This document shows positions 13,909-25,719 of a DNA stretch of 64,000 nt, one piece after another; position 1 is the stretch's first letter; every line of letters starts with the position of its first letter. A program made the position numbers and the translations under genes. The DNA is from Dermatophagoides farinae (taxonomy: Eukaryota; Arthropoda; Arachnida; Sarcoptiformes; Pyroglyphidae). The DNA is taken from positions 3,528,342 to 3,592,341 of the forward strand of contig NC_134685.1 in assembly GCF_024713945.1 (NCBI RefSeq), read 5' to 3'. Below the pieces are notes generated by a model. That model did not search any database. It was not told where the DNA came from and was given only the letters and a program-made list of their open reading frames with translations.

Positions 13909-16709
13909 ATGGCAACGTCATCATCGACAATGACAATTTCTAGTAATGATGAAAATCGTCTAATCGAATGGCTTAGAAATAATTGTCTAAAATTATTAAC
14001 GACAGCCAATTTACAACAACAACAACAAGCTCACAATAATAATGATGATGATGATTTAATAAAAGATAATGAACGGAAGTCCAATTTATCATTATTGCAT
14101 TTATTAAATAATGATAATCAACGAAAACGACAGTCAACAACAATGACGATGAACGATGATAATGGATATGATACATTCAACCATGATAATAGAAATATTG
14201 TTGTATCACCTGTTAGATCACAAGATGAACAACATCGACAATTATCATCATCATCATCATCATCATCACCGGCAATTGGCGGAACTGAATTAAATCCATC
14301 CGAACGTTTAATGATAATGTCAACATCATCATCATCGACAATTAACAATGATGTAACAGCTTCTGCATCATCACCATCAATGATAAATTCGATTGATGGT
14401 AATGATCCAATATTGATAACGGCAATCAATAATGGTGATCATCATCATCATCATAATCACCATCATCAACCATCGATTGTAGTTGATACTCATGCGATAA
14501 TTGATACGAATAGTGAATCTGCTAGAAATGCCGTGATATATGTTGGCGTAATATTAAGTTTTTATCTATTGGCCATACTGACAATTGCCATTCAATATTA
14601 CATAAAACACCAGACATTAGATCCATTCAGTGCCTATATTTTTGGTGGTGGTTGTAGTTCATCATCATCATCGACATCAACCAATAGAGATGGACGTGGT
14701 TCGAATTCAAAATCATATAATAAACATCGAGATCGTCGCATGAATTTGAATTCAAATTTGAATAATAATCGTATTATGACTCAAAAACAACAACGGTCAT
14801 CACCATCATCGTCATTATTGTCACCATCATCACAATCGATTATTGGTGCTTCTGCTGGTATTGCTAGTGGACCCAATTCATTGGCAATTCAATGTAGACA
14901 ACAGCCATTATCATTACAACGACCATTGAATAATTCTTTATCATCACCACCATCATCATCAAGGTTAATGTTATTCGAACAAATGATGATGACGCCAACA
15001 ACAACAATGAGAAAATTTGAAACAGAATCGGAACAACAACATGAAAAAAGTGGAGCAAAAAATAATTTAGTAAGTTATCTTTATTTCCTTAAATTCGTAT
15101 TGCATACTATTATTCATGTATAATTGACATTTTTGTGATTTGCTGAAAACAAATTCAATAAGAATGAGCAACAGAAAAAGAATCAAATTGATCTTTTTTG
15201 ATCCGATCTAGATGGTTGTTATTGTTTTTGTTGATGAGATAATAGGCACTTATTATTATATTTTATCATTTTTCATTTAGTTTGCCAACATTAATGAAAC
15301 AAATGAAATAAAAGGAGATTCCCATTCCCATGAGAATCGAATCATGTTTGTCAAATTGTCAATGATGACATGAATGTCTCATGTCAATTTGATCTATTGC
15401 TGTTTTTTCGTTTTTTTGAAATTTATTTGATTTGAATTAATTAATTTATTGTTTTTTTCTTTCTTTTGATTAATTGATGTTCATACACGAATAGGATTCA
15501 ACGATAATGATGACAAATTTTTTAAAACCATCATCATCATCGCCATCAACAACAACAGCAAAAAAATCTACAACATTTGATAGTCATTATAGTCGATACA
15601 ATGATGAATCGATTAAATCATCATCAATGGCAAATGATGGTTCATCAAATCAGATTGATGAAGGTGGTGGTAGCGGTGGTGGTGACAGCCAAAGAGAAGG
15701 TGATGTTTTACATTCTTCACCATCATCAATGATTATCATTCATCATTGTGATAATGATGATGATGGAAATGGTAATAATAATAATCGACAACGACAAATT
15801 TCAATCAACATACAACCGACAATAATTTTATCAAATGATTCAAATCAAATTGAAAAACAAAACGATGATATTGATCGACAAGATGAACACGAAAAATTAA
15901 CCATTGATGAAATGGTTATCGATGATTTTGACGATGATGATGAATCCTGCATCTATGCCCATGATGATGATGATGATGACACAACGGAAGACGATGATGA
16001 TGATTCCGTTGAGGAAGATGAACAAACAGATTCAAAATTTCGAATTTTCTCATCAAAAAAGCCAACTGCAACGACAACAACAACAACGGCCAGTAATTTG
16101 ACTGATATGATACAAACAAAGGATCCATTGCCGAGTTCAACTATAACAACAACCACCACCACTACATCATCTCGTAGACAAATTCTTAAGAATCTTTTCT
16201 CATCATTCGGTTCACTAGGTTCATCATCGACACCATCACCACCTCCATCATCATCATCAACAGCAATGGTGATTGATCATTCAAATTCATCATCAGTGCC
16301 TTTATCAGTGCAATCATCATCAATAACTGCAGCCACTGCAACAACAACCAATGTACAGCCAGTTGTAAAAAAAATTCTAATTCGATCCGTATCATTACGA
16401 ACAAATGACGATGGATCATCTTCAAGCTGTTGTCCATCATCATCATCCTCATTAAGAAATAATACAAATTTTCAATCAATAACTAGTGGATCATCATCGA
16501 CCACAACAATAATGGCACACCATGATCTAATTTATGATGGTTCATCATCGGATAAACTACCGAAACTTGTTCGATTTCAACAACAACAACAACAACAACA
16601 GAATTCAACAATAACGTCAAATCAATCATCGTCATCATCATCATCATCGATTGTTATTGACAATGGTCATCATAATCATAATCGACGATATGAAGAGACA
16701 CATTTGTAA
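13909..16709 (+). CDS. Unrecognised single-pass membrane protein, low-complexity tails (2 exons, ~791 aa)
   Basis: Two exons join in frame: 13909-15069 and 15495-16709, around a 425 bp intron (GTAAGT donor, ATAG acceptor, phase 0). The start is an ATG preceded by in-frame stops. Only one hydrophobic stretch stands out, residues about 207-231 (AVIYVGVILSFYLLAILTIA), followed by basic and polar residues, so a single membrane span is likely. No signal peptide is visible. The rest is dominated by Ser, Asn, Asp, His and Gln runs encoded by TCA, AAT, GAT, CAT and CAA repeats, with an acidic block near residues 520-570 and a conserved-looking LIRSVSLR patch near residue 680. I do not recognise the family. 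The span with short flanking tails recalls small single-pass channel-modulator proteins, but nothing decides this. The gene converges on the CEBPZ-like gene; the stops are 142 bp apart. An AATAAA lies at 16711-16716. Confidence 0.75.
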
Positions 16710-16851
16710 CAATAAACGTTTGTTCATTATCCATTTATATAAAACAATCGATAATTGTTGCATTTTTATTCATTTTTCCTTTCGTATATCATATTATCAT
16801 AATCATATGTATACAACAACACTGCAATGAAAAAATGAAATAAAATAAAAT

Positions 16852-19494
16852 TCATTTCATTCGTTTATTCATACGTCGCAGATTTGGACGATATTTTTTC
16901 TTTCGTTTGACATTTTTTGTTGATTTTCTCGATTTCGTATCATCGTCATCAGCTATGGCCATTTCATAGTCCGAATCGGTATCATTTTGATCAAGTAAAT
17001 GATCAAATTGCTCGGCCGATGCAAATATATCGTTTGTAATGGATGAAAAACCATGTTTACCTTTGAATGGTGCAGCATTACGTGCACGATTTTTGCCTAT
17101 TTCTTTACGTACAGCTGGTTGTTCAAAGTCTTCATCATCATCATCATCAGTTTGATTGGTGTCGCTTGGAATTGATTCATCAGCGTCATCGTCAAAATCT
17201 TCCATATCGAAATCTTCATCATCAAATTCTTCATCAAAATCAGCCTCATCATCATCATCATCATCATCATTGATCGGTTGTTTTTGTTCCATAGACTTTT
17301 TTTTCTTTTTAGATGTTTGTAAATCTTTAGCGAAATCCATACTATCATCACCGATATATTGTTCATAATTATCAAGCAAGTCATTAAATTCTAGACTGGT
17401 CACCGATTCAATATCACTTTCCCCGTCATCGTCATTCAATTTATCCATTTTCATCAGTTTTCTTTGCTGTAAAAATTTATAGATGAAACGTTCATCAATC
17501 GGTATCTGTTGTTCGTTTTGTTCGACATAATCTTTTGAATTGATATTCATGGTTGATGAGGATGATGATGATGTGTTTGTAATTCGACTGAAAACTTTTC
17601 CAACATCACCACCACCATCATCATCATCAATACGTTTAGGATTTTTAAATGAAAAACGGTCCAAAAAATGTTTGAGGCTAAAATCTTCCAATGGATCACC
17701 ATCGTATTCGAATGTTTCGTTGTTGATTATTTTCTGGGCAAACATTTGTATAGTTGGATGGAAATGATTTCGTAAAGCAAACAATTCCCAACACGGTTCT
17801 TGATCGGCATTTGCATATAATGGATTACGACAATCGAATTTATATTTCTCATCATTTCCATTGTTCTCATCCTTCGTTTTGTCCTTTAAATCAACATAGA
17901 CCCAGGATTTAATTTGGCCCTCTGAGTTTTTCTCATCATCATCTTCTCCTTTGTTGAGATTTGTATCACTCATAGGGACAATGTCAATTTTGAATCCTTC
18001 TTTTGTTTTCAACAGTTCACCAATAAGAATCAAAATGGCTATTACAAATGATGATGATGAATTTAAACATAGCTGTTGAGGTTAAATATAAATGTTAATT
18101 AATCAAAAAGAATGATTGATTTTCGAAAATTGTAAACAAACCTGTAACAATCGCTTGATGAATGCCCGTACTCTAGGTATGATCGGGTCATGTTTCAATG
18201 ATCGATAAATAATGTTCAACAATAGATTCAACTTGCTACATTGATCCAATGTTGTATCCAATAGAAAACGATACAATGATGAATAGAAACGATCAGTTAA
18301 TGAACCATTTTGGGTGAATAAAATCATCTGAAACATTAATGACAATGTCTGTATGGCTGTATTGCGATTAACATAATGTATTAGTCTATAGAAAGTATTC
18401 AAATGTTTTTCAATCATATCCGAATCAAGTTTCGAATATGGAAATGCACGTGTTACCCCAGTTAATAATGCGGACATTGTTTTGCTGTTCACTTGACCTA
18501 ATTTCGTGCATTTAGTAAAAATGGCAAAATAAATCTGTATAACATGATTGGCTAGTTGACGATCAACACTTGATTGGTAAATGATTTCGCTTAAAAAACA
18601 AAGACAATAATATTCAGTGCGAGCAGTTATATTTGGACGAAATAACAAACGTTCAACTTGTTTCACGATTATCGTTTTCATCTGTGAATGGTGTTGAAGA
18701 ATCTGTGCCAATAATCGTGCCGTCGTCGATGCTATACGTGGGGTTGGATCGCCCAATTTGTTGATCAAATTTTCCAATAAAAACTTTTCCTGTTCCGGAT
18801 TGTTTATGAATAAATCATACAAGGTTCGAATGGATTTCATTTTCAACGTATCCAGTGTATCATGTGAACATTGAACTAATTGTTCCAAAAATCGACGATA
18901 AAATGAACGTATTTGATCTTCAACGTGTGCGATAATTAGGAATTTGCGTCGATAAATGTTATCATTAGTGACAAGGAAATCCTGATCAGCTGAGTTGATC
19001 AATTGTTCGAATGATTGTAGTTTTTGATTGGGAATCAATAGATCACCAATGAAAAGATCACGTACCGTGTCGATAGCCATTATACATTCCCGTTTTCCTT
19101 TTCCATTCACAAAACGTATCAATTGTTCTAATGAACGAAGATTATGTACAATTGAATCCTGTATGAGAACGGTATATGCTGCCAATTTATCCTGTACGGT
19201 GCCATTCGATAATACCGTTTTGATCCATTCAAAATCCTGTGCTTTTGATCCGTTTTGTTTTTGTTGATCATAAATATAATAGTCACATTTTAACAATTTA
19301 ATTGCCTCAGCACGTAATTCAGTCACATGATCATGACTTGATCGCAATGATTGATTTAAATTGGGACCAATATTATCCACAACTCTTTGTCGATACCATT
19401 TGGTTCCTGTTGGTATCACCAATGTCTGTTTTGCATTATTATCATGATTTGATTTTGTCCGTTTCGATGGTTGATTAGAATGATGATGAGACAT
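16852..19494 (-). CDS. CEBPZ: CEBPZ / MAK21 (Noc1)-like ribosome biogenesis factor (2 exons, ~857 aa)
   Basis: Exon 1 is 19494-18142 and exon 2 is 18072-16852, around a 69 bp intron (CAG/GTTTGT donor, CAACAG acceptor, phase 0). The joined protein reads through RLLQ-LCLN into the second exon. The CBF/Mak21 family is recognisable from KWYRQRVVDNIG near the N-terminus, QDKLAAYTVLIQDSIVHNLR (res. ~127-146), SALLTGVTRAFPYS (~338-352) and the family signature DPLEDFSLKHFLDRFSFKNP (~575-594). The C-terminal third is strongly acidic with Asp runs and ends in a basic KRKKKYRPNLRRMNKR tail. Family members (yeast Mak21/Noc1, human CEBPZ, both roughly 1000 residues) act with Noc2 in nucleolar 60S subunit assembly; this one is somewhat shorter. 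I chose the ATG at 19494 (MSHHH) because no in-frame ATG precedes it. Upstream GT and AG signals suggest a 5' UTR intron. Divergent from the KICS2-like gene. Confidence 0.93.
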
Positions 19495-19847
19495 TTTCTT
19501 TGGATTCCTGTCCAAAATAAATCCATAACAATGTAATTGATTTTTAAATTTACTCACTGAAACTTACATTTTATTTTATTTTATTTAGTTGGATGAAATT
19601 TAAAAATCATTCTTTGATGTAAGAATCTGATAAAGTTTCAAAAAACAAACCATGTGGATTCTCACGTGATATGAATCCGCGGATTCTTGGATTATTTATT
19701 CATATAATACGTAATATGTTAGGTTTATTTATATTTACAAAAACAAAAGAAAACAGATCGAATCAATGTTGTATTTTGTTGATTTTATTTTGTCTGAGAA
19801 AATGATTCTCATTCTCAAGAATTAATCGATCATGACCATCTTACACG
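19495..19847. promoter_or_regulatory. Shared divergent promoter region (CEBPZ-like / KICS2-like)
   Basis: Only 353 bp separate the two start codons, so both promoters and 5' UTRs must lie here or overlap. The stretch contains a palindromic-looking patch around 19665-19685 with GTGAT, GAATCC and GGATTC elements and no clear TATA box in either direction. Inferred from geometry; no transcription start is visible. Confidence 0.55.
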
Positions 19848-22508
19848 ATGATAATGGCAGGTAAGAAGAATAATGCACAACACTCGACGTTAACATTGGC
19901 TACTCATTCGACCATACAAAATGTTGAATTAATTTTGGAACGATTTTTCGATTATCATATAACCTATCAATGGGATAAGGCCAAAGAATATATTGAACAT
20001 GAACGTGATCAATTTCGTGCCAAAAATTCACATTCAATATTGACATCGATGTTACACTATCTGGCACAATTAATCATTGCTGATCGTAATTACTTGACAT
20101 TGCAATTTTTCTCAAGTAAAGTATTTCAACGTAAAGATTTGTAAGTGGTTCAAAATGTTTGTTCAAAATGTTCTCATTTCTTTTTTGTTTAATTCTAGGT
20201 TGAAATCAACATATGATAATCTGAAAATTGAATTTCAACGTCTGGAAGAACGATCTAATCAATTATTTTTACGACATAATTTTCATCTACTCCCATTTCA
20301 ATCATCGTCATCGCCAATTCATTCAAATTCTAATAATGGACAACAACAAGTTGCATCGATTGGTGGTTCAATCGGTTCGATTAATGATGTTGCCGATCTA
20401 GTTGTCGAAGAGGCTCTGGCCGATGATAGTGAACCAGCCAAAGAGGCACTTGATTGTATCGATTTTATTGAAGCCGTGGACAATGAAAACAGCAGCCGAC
20501 AACAATCGCCAATATTTGGTACGAACGCAAATCTTCAGTCATCTAGTTTAGCTCGAGATCAATCATCACAAAATACAACAAAAAGCACTTTTTTCTCTAA
20601 ATTATTTCGTCGATTCTCTTCTACACATTCAGTAGATAATGTTGGCCATTCAAATCAGACAAAATCATCCGAAATGAACGTGCCTATTTTCGAAAGTCTT
20701 GCAACGGAAGAACTGACATCATCGATACCACCACCACCACCACCAGCTCTTCCGATGAATTTGGATTCATTCAATCATCTTGATTCTTTGGATCAATTTG
20801 CTGGACATTTATGTGGTCAATTAATTATCTATTGTAAAGTTCGTGTCGAAATGATTGATTTTTATGAACGTTTAGCTACGGTCGCTGGTAGCCATCATCA
20901 ACATTGTCAACAACAGCAGCAGCAGCAGCAAACTATTAGCAATAAATTCCTTCAATTGGATGATTTTTTACAAACCCTAAATGATATACATTCACGTGCT
21001 GAAGATTCATTTCATCATCCGGTATTGACTCGATTGAAAATAATGTTCATGTTTGAATGTGATATAATGTTGGCGTTAGTTCGTGGCCATCAATCAATAC
21101 AGCAATGGCGTTATCTAGAAAGTTTATTCGCATTACAAGAAGCACATAATAAAATTGGTCGTTTAGCTAACCCGAAAGAATTTTTCATTGGAAATCAAAT
21201 GCTTTTATCAATGGTAGCCGGTAATGCTGGATCCAGTGCAGTCATTGTAAATGGACCACCATCGTTTCGGCAAAATTCACTGCCGCCAACAACAGGTGGT
21301 CAACAAGCTAAAGTAAATCAAACCAGTGCTAGTAGTGGACAGAATAATAATCAGATACCATTGACAGATTCAACTAGTTCGAGCCCTAGTGTTGCAAATA
21401 TAAATACTATGGGTGGTCGTCCATATTCACCATTATCACCGAATTTTGTTTATCCAAACACTACTACCGGAACATCTTCATCGTCATCATCATCAACATC
21501 GACAAAATTTCTATTTCGTACCATTCAACAACAACAGCAACATGATTCCGGATCTTCATCATTGGTGTTGTTGGATTCAAAATCGATACCATCATTGATT
21601 CAATGGTTCAATCGATTTAAATTATTTTTATTGTCAAAATATAGTTTTTATTTTCATTCCTTATTGATGATTCATTTGACACCGATTCAATCAAGTGGAC
21701 CATCATCATCATCATCATCATCATCGACAACAACTATTGCTGCTACATCATCATCACCATCATCGACCATAATACAATCAATGACATTGACAAATTCTTT
21801 ATCTTCACTGATAAATCAATCGCAATATTCACCAACATCAAATTATCAACAAACGGATAATTATATGCGTAATCTATTTGCAAGACATGGTAATCACAGC
21901 AATCAGTTTTGTGATTTTCATTCGAGAATTGTTCAATTTATACGTAAAATTGGTTCAGATTTTCAATCATGCATTGTGCTTGTATGGAATATACAGGGAA
22001 AATCAAATGCTTCATTAGCCGGTTATCGTGCGCCACACATTGATTCGGTTATTGCTCAAGGTAATCATATCGCGATAGAGATGGATAGAATTTTGTAATT
22101 TACTTTCAATTCGTAGGTCGTAGTCCATTGCCAATAATTTATTGCTATCCATTGGAAGCCAATATGAATCGTCATCCATTCTTGATAATGATAATGGAAA
22201 GTCATTCGAATGAATTGAATAATAGTGATGTGGTTGTTATCGAACATGATCGTAATGGACCGCAACAATCCACAACGACAACAATTGATTCGAATCATCA
22301 TGGTTCGATTAATTCATTATCCACTCTATTGAATGGCACATATTTTCTTACACGACCAGATCCGGATATGACATTGTCATTAATAGTGGAATCTAAACGG
22401 CCAATAACTGAACGTGATCAAAACTACATGCAATTCTTCATGCAAGACCTATCATTATCATTACGCGATACGAAAATTTTACAAAGTTTTCGTATGGCAA
22501 AATTTTGA
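19848..22508 (+). CDS. KICS2: KICS2 (C12orf66)-like KICSTOR subunit (3 exons, ~848 aa)
   Basis: Exons 19848-20140, 20199-22060 and 22117-22508 join in frame around introns of 58 and 56 bp. Blocks shared with the metazoan KICS2 family occur in order: YQWDKAKEYIEHERDQF near the start, SSKVFQRKDLLKSTYDNLK across the first junction, LIIYCKVRVEMIDFYERL, FHHPVLTRLKIMFMFECDI, FNRFKLFLLSKYSFYFHSLL, and GTYFLTRPDPDMTLSLIVES near the C-terminus. KICS2 is part of KICSTOR, which recruits GATOR1 to lysosomes and restrains mTORC1 on amino-acid or glucose loss. The human protein is about 445 residues. Here inserted Ser/Gln/Asn/Pro-rich stretches, between the N-terminal helices and the DFYE block and again before the FNRFK block, nearly double it. 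AATAAA at 22736-22741. No KICSTOR partner is visible nearby. Confidence 0.92.
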
Positions 22509-23471
22509 CCATTCAATCAATCAATATTGACTCTGGTTTTTTCCTAACCAACAAGTTTGTTTGACATATATTTTATTTAATGTCTGTACCTGTACCATCT
22601 TTTAGTCTTGATAGATTATTTTTTCATAAGCACATAACGCAAATTAACGGTAATTACATATTGTCATAGAGAAAATGGTTTTTATCGTCATTTTTCAATC
22701 AAACATGCGTTTTATGAATGATAATGATCTTAATTAATAAAAAAAAATTTAACGTTACCACGCCACCAATGTTGGGTGTTTTTTCCAATGAATGTTTATT
22801 GTACATTCTGTTTGATTGTGATTGATTGTTACAAACCTCTATTGTATTTGATGTGTACCTACAAAATAATTATCAAAATGATTAACACCCAGGTATGTTA
22901 AAAATCACATTAAAAAGACTAACTTCAACGTCGGAACATTTGATGGCAATGAAACCCAAATGGAAACTGATAACAAACAAAATGAGTGATCAAGCACAGG
23001 TTGAAACATCATTCACATTTTTCTTTTGGCTCTTAATCATTTTATTATATTTCAATGATTTCAATGACAAAAAAAATCAATTCCAATTTTTATTTATGAA
23101 AAAACCATTGATTACCATTATAATACAATGTTTGTTATAATTTTGCATTCGTTTCGACAAAAAAAAAAAAAAAATAATAAACGAAAACAATAGAAGAAGT
23201 AATGATCATGTTCATCTCAACAAACATTGTGTGTGTGAATGATGACAAAATTTTAGTTGATTATATATATTATAAATTATATAATAATGTTGAAATTAAA
23301 ATATCAATCATCATCGTAATGTTGTTAATACCTGATGATTGTCAAATTGTTTGAAAAAGGTTATCCGGTTTCTTTGAATTATATATAGAATGAACGATGC
23401 TGTTTGTTTATCTTGTTTTTTTGTTTTTAATGATGATGATGATGATGAAAAAATTGATTCATATTCATGTT
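22509..23471. other. Convergent intergenic region
   Basis: Holds the KICS2-like 3' UTR with AATAAA at 22736-22741 and, on the other strand, the 3' flank of the chromodomain gene. Short open frames here (for example near 22895-23140) are AT-rich, with no family match and no splice logic. A 17-base A run occurs at about 23159-23175. Nothing else supported. Confidence 0.5.
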
Positions 23472-24140
23472 TCAATGTTTAGTTGCGGCTGCTGCTTTCA
23501 AACGTCGTGCTTGTCGTGGACCAACCGTTGTTGCTGCGTATAAATTTGCAAATTTACCAATGGATAAACCATTTTTATTCTGTGGTCCATTTGTATTATG
23601 ATTATTATGATGGTGACGATGGTGAGAATTGTGGGCATTTTTTTGTTCATTTTTCTTTCTATTACTTGATGTCGGCTTCCGGCTTGGATTTCGATATCCT
23701 ATCGTTGAGGACGACGACGACGATGATGATGATGAGGATGACGATAATGATGATGATGTGGTTGAATTGTTTTGCTTTTTTTCATTTTCGAAATCTTTAA
23801 TCAATTCGGATGAAATGATATTTTCTTTCGGTTCCCATTGATTATAACGACTAGACCAGCCTTTCCATTCAACGAGATATTCGATACGACCATCGGATGT
23901 TGTACGTTTATCTAATAAACGTTTGACTGCATACACATCTTCACCATCGATTAGTCCTCGTTGTTTTGACAACGATTTTGATGATGATGGTTTGTTCAAA
24001 GAATTTTTCGGCTGTCTTTTCGGCTTAGATTTGGATTTTGTTGTTGATGGCTGTTTTTTCGTTGGCGATCTTGTTGAAATATCAAATGCAATGGCCACCG
24101 CAGCATTCTTTGCCGATTGTCTTTTACTTTTAGTGCTCAT
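23472..24140 (-). CDS. Chromodomain protein, CBX/Polycomb-like (222 aa)
   Basis: Single-exon frame from ATG at 24140. Residues about 67-122 form a chromodomain: VYAVKRLLDKR, then IEYLVEWKGW, then SSRYNQWEP and ELIKDFE. The expected methyl-lysine cage aromatics are present (Tyr in VYAV, both Trp of WKGW, plus the Trp of NQWEP), and the WKGW...YNQWEP spacing resembles Polycomb/CBX rather than the WKGF form of HP1. Flanks are basic and low-complexity: Lys/Ser/Pro-rich N-terminus, then a long Ser run and His/Asn-rich linker, ending in a compact GPRQARRLKAAAATKH tail. No chromoshadow domain and no recognisable C-terminal Polycomb repressor box is visible. The likely role is a histone-methyl-lysine reader in chromatin silencing; the exact orthology is open. 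Confidence 0.85.
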   Translation of the reverse strand: MSTKSKRQSAKNAAVAIAFDISTRSPTKKQPSTTKSKSKPKRQPKNSLNKPSSSKSLSKQRGLIDGEDVYAVKRLLDKRTTSDGRIEYLVEWKGWSSRYNQWEPKENIISSELIKDFENEKKQNNSTTSSSLSSSSSSSSSSSSSTIGYRNPSRKPTSSNRKKNEQKNAHNSHHRHHHNNHNTNGPQNKNGLSIGKFANLYAATTVGPRQARRLKAAAATKH

Positions 24141-24829
24141 GTTTTGTGCTTGTGTTTGCAAACATGAATCGATTGATTGATTTAGCTAAATGGTAATGGT
24201 GATGAGATCAAGGAGAAAAAATCGATAATCATAAATACAAACTTGACGAAACGAATGCCGAAAAAATGTATCGATTTGTTGTTGTGATATTAGGGATTGC
24301 AAGTAATATTTACGTTTCCATTTCACCCGTACGAGTGCTTATAATGATAATCAATCAAAAACATCAGAATAATTCCAAATTAAATTTTATAAAATTCGTT
24401 TTGTTTTGTTTTGTTTTGTATTACAATCAGTTTCTTGAAACTTGAGCTGATGATTTCACTAAATGGCGGCTATTACACACACACACACACACACCACACA
24501 TACACACGCACAGTAGAAGCATAATACACAGCGAGTTATTGAATACATGATGATCAACAAATATATACCTCTATTTATATCTAATGAACATGTTCGGGTA
24601 ATTATGGGTATCGTAGAATGATTTGAAATAAAAAAATTCCATTCGAAATGTTGAAATTTTTGATATTTTTTCCTTTTGGTGATTATCGACGTGAATATAA
24701 TATGGTGCATCACTTGTTAATTATTGGTAGCTGATGAACGAAAAACAAAAAAAAAACAAAAAACAACAATAATGATTGATTAATTTCATACACCAAAGTC
24801 ATATGATCAAATGAAATGAATTCACACGG
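24141..24829. other. Intergenic region with CA repeat
   Basis: Contains the presumed promoter and 5' UTR of the chromodomain gene, an interrupted CA tract near 24473-24510, and the 3' flank of the 200-residue minus-strand gene. A repeated TTTTG run is seen at 24397-24418. No coding exon recognised. Confidence 0.5.
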
Positions 24830-25432
24830 CTAAAAATATGGATAATCGTGATTATTGATATTGATTCGTTCAAACTTGTTCGGATTATTGTTTGCTGAGC
24901 CTTGATAATATGAATCGAATGAAGGCCAATTTGATTGTTGTTGGAAATTGTTGCTGAAAACTTCAGGATATTTTTGATTCGAATTATCATTCGGGCCAAT
25001 AGATTTTTTATGAACTGATCGATTATAGTTTGATTGCAGATATTCACTTGATTCTGGAGGAATCAATGAATATTGTAATGACGTTGGTGATTGATGACTG
25101 TTGTGGTTTGTTTGTTGTTTTGATTTTGGTTTTGGCTTTGACTTTTTCTTTGATTCAACGGCCTTATTCTTCTCTCCTAATGTAAACAAAGAGAATCCAC
25201 CATTCACCGGTAATTCATAATATAATGTTGATGATTGATTCACGGATTCCAGTGAACGAATTTTATGTTTTAAATATTTTCGGTGATTGGATAGAACGGA
25301 TGTATCGAAACAATAACCACGACGACCATTTGATTTTTGATTACCGTGATAACTGTTGAGAATTTGTTTCAATTTTTTCTGTCCATCAATTTTTTCTGTC
25401 ATCCATGTATCAAGTTTATTATTATCAGTCAT
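24830..25432 (-). CDS. Unrecognised 200-residue protein
   Basis: Complete frame from ATG at 25432 to a stop ending at 24830. The N-terminal half looks folded and non-repetitive: LDTWMTEKIDGQKKLKQIL, RRGYCFDTSVLSNHRKYLK and TLYYELPVNGGFSLFTLGE. This is followed by a Lys/Pro-rich basic segment (KKKSKPKPKSK, possibly a nuclear localisation signal) and an Asn/Gln/Ser/Tyr-rich tail. No signal peptide or membrane span. I cannot name a family. The start lies 287 bp from the CDC73 start on the other strand, so the two genes probably share a promoter. The ordinary coding texture of the first 100 residues is the main support for it being real. Confidence 0.7.
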   Translation of the reverse strand: MTDNNKLDTWMTEKIDGQKKLKQILNSYHGNQKSNGRRGYCFDTSVLSNHRKYLKHKIRSLESVNQSSTLYYELPVNGGFSLFTLGEKNKAVESKKKSKPKPKSKQQTNHNSHQSPTSLQYSLIPPESSEYLQSNYNRSVHKKSIGPNDNSNQKYPEVFSNNFQQQSNWPSFDSYYQGSANNNPNKFERININNHDYPYF

Positions 25433-25719
25433 TTTTCAATGTTGATTCACTTTTTATTCAATTTAATGAAAATTCTGGATGATGAACAAATAATGATAAT
25501 GAAAATGTTAAATGAATGGTAAATGGAAATGAAAAGATTCGAATTTTGAAAATTTGTTTCAACGTAACATTCTTTATGAACGGGCAATTTGTTTATTTTC
25601 TTTCAATGTGTGTGTGTGTGTTGTTTTCGAGGTATTTTCTCACAGTTTGTTGTTGAACAATCTGATATTTATCATTTCAATTTGTATGACACATTTGTAG
25701 TTTGTTTCATTTGGTAATC
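25433..25719. promoter_or_regulatory. Shared divergent promoter region (200-aa gene / CDC73)
   Basis: 287 bp between divergent ATGs. It includes a TG run at 25608-25621. No clear TATA element. The call rests on spacing alone. Confidence 0.5.

Noticed and set aside
22895-23140. 81-codon frame downstream of KICS2
   Set aside because: Composition follows the AT-rich DNA, the start is weak and it lies in a 3' flank; no family similarity.
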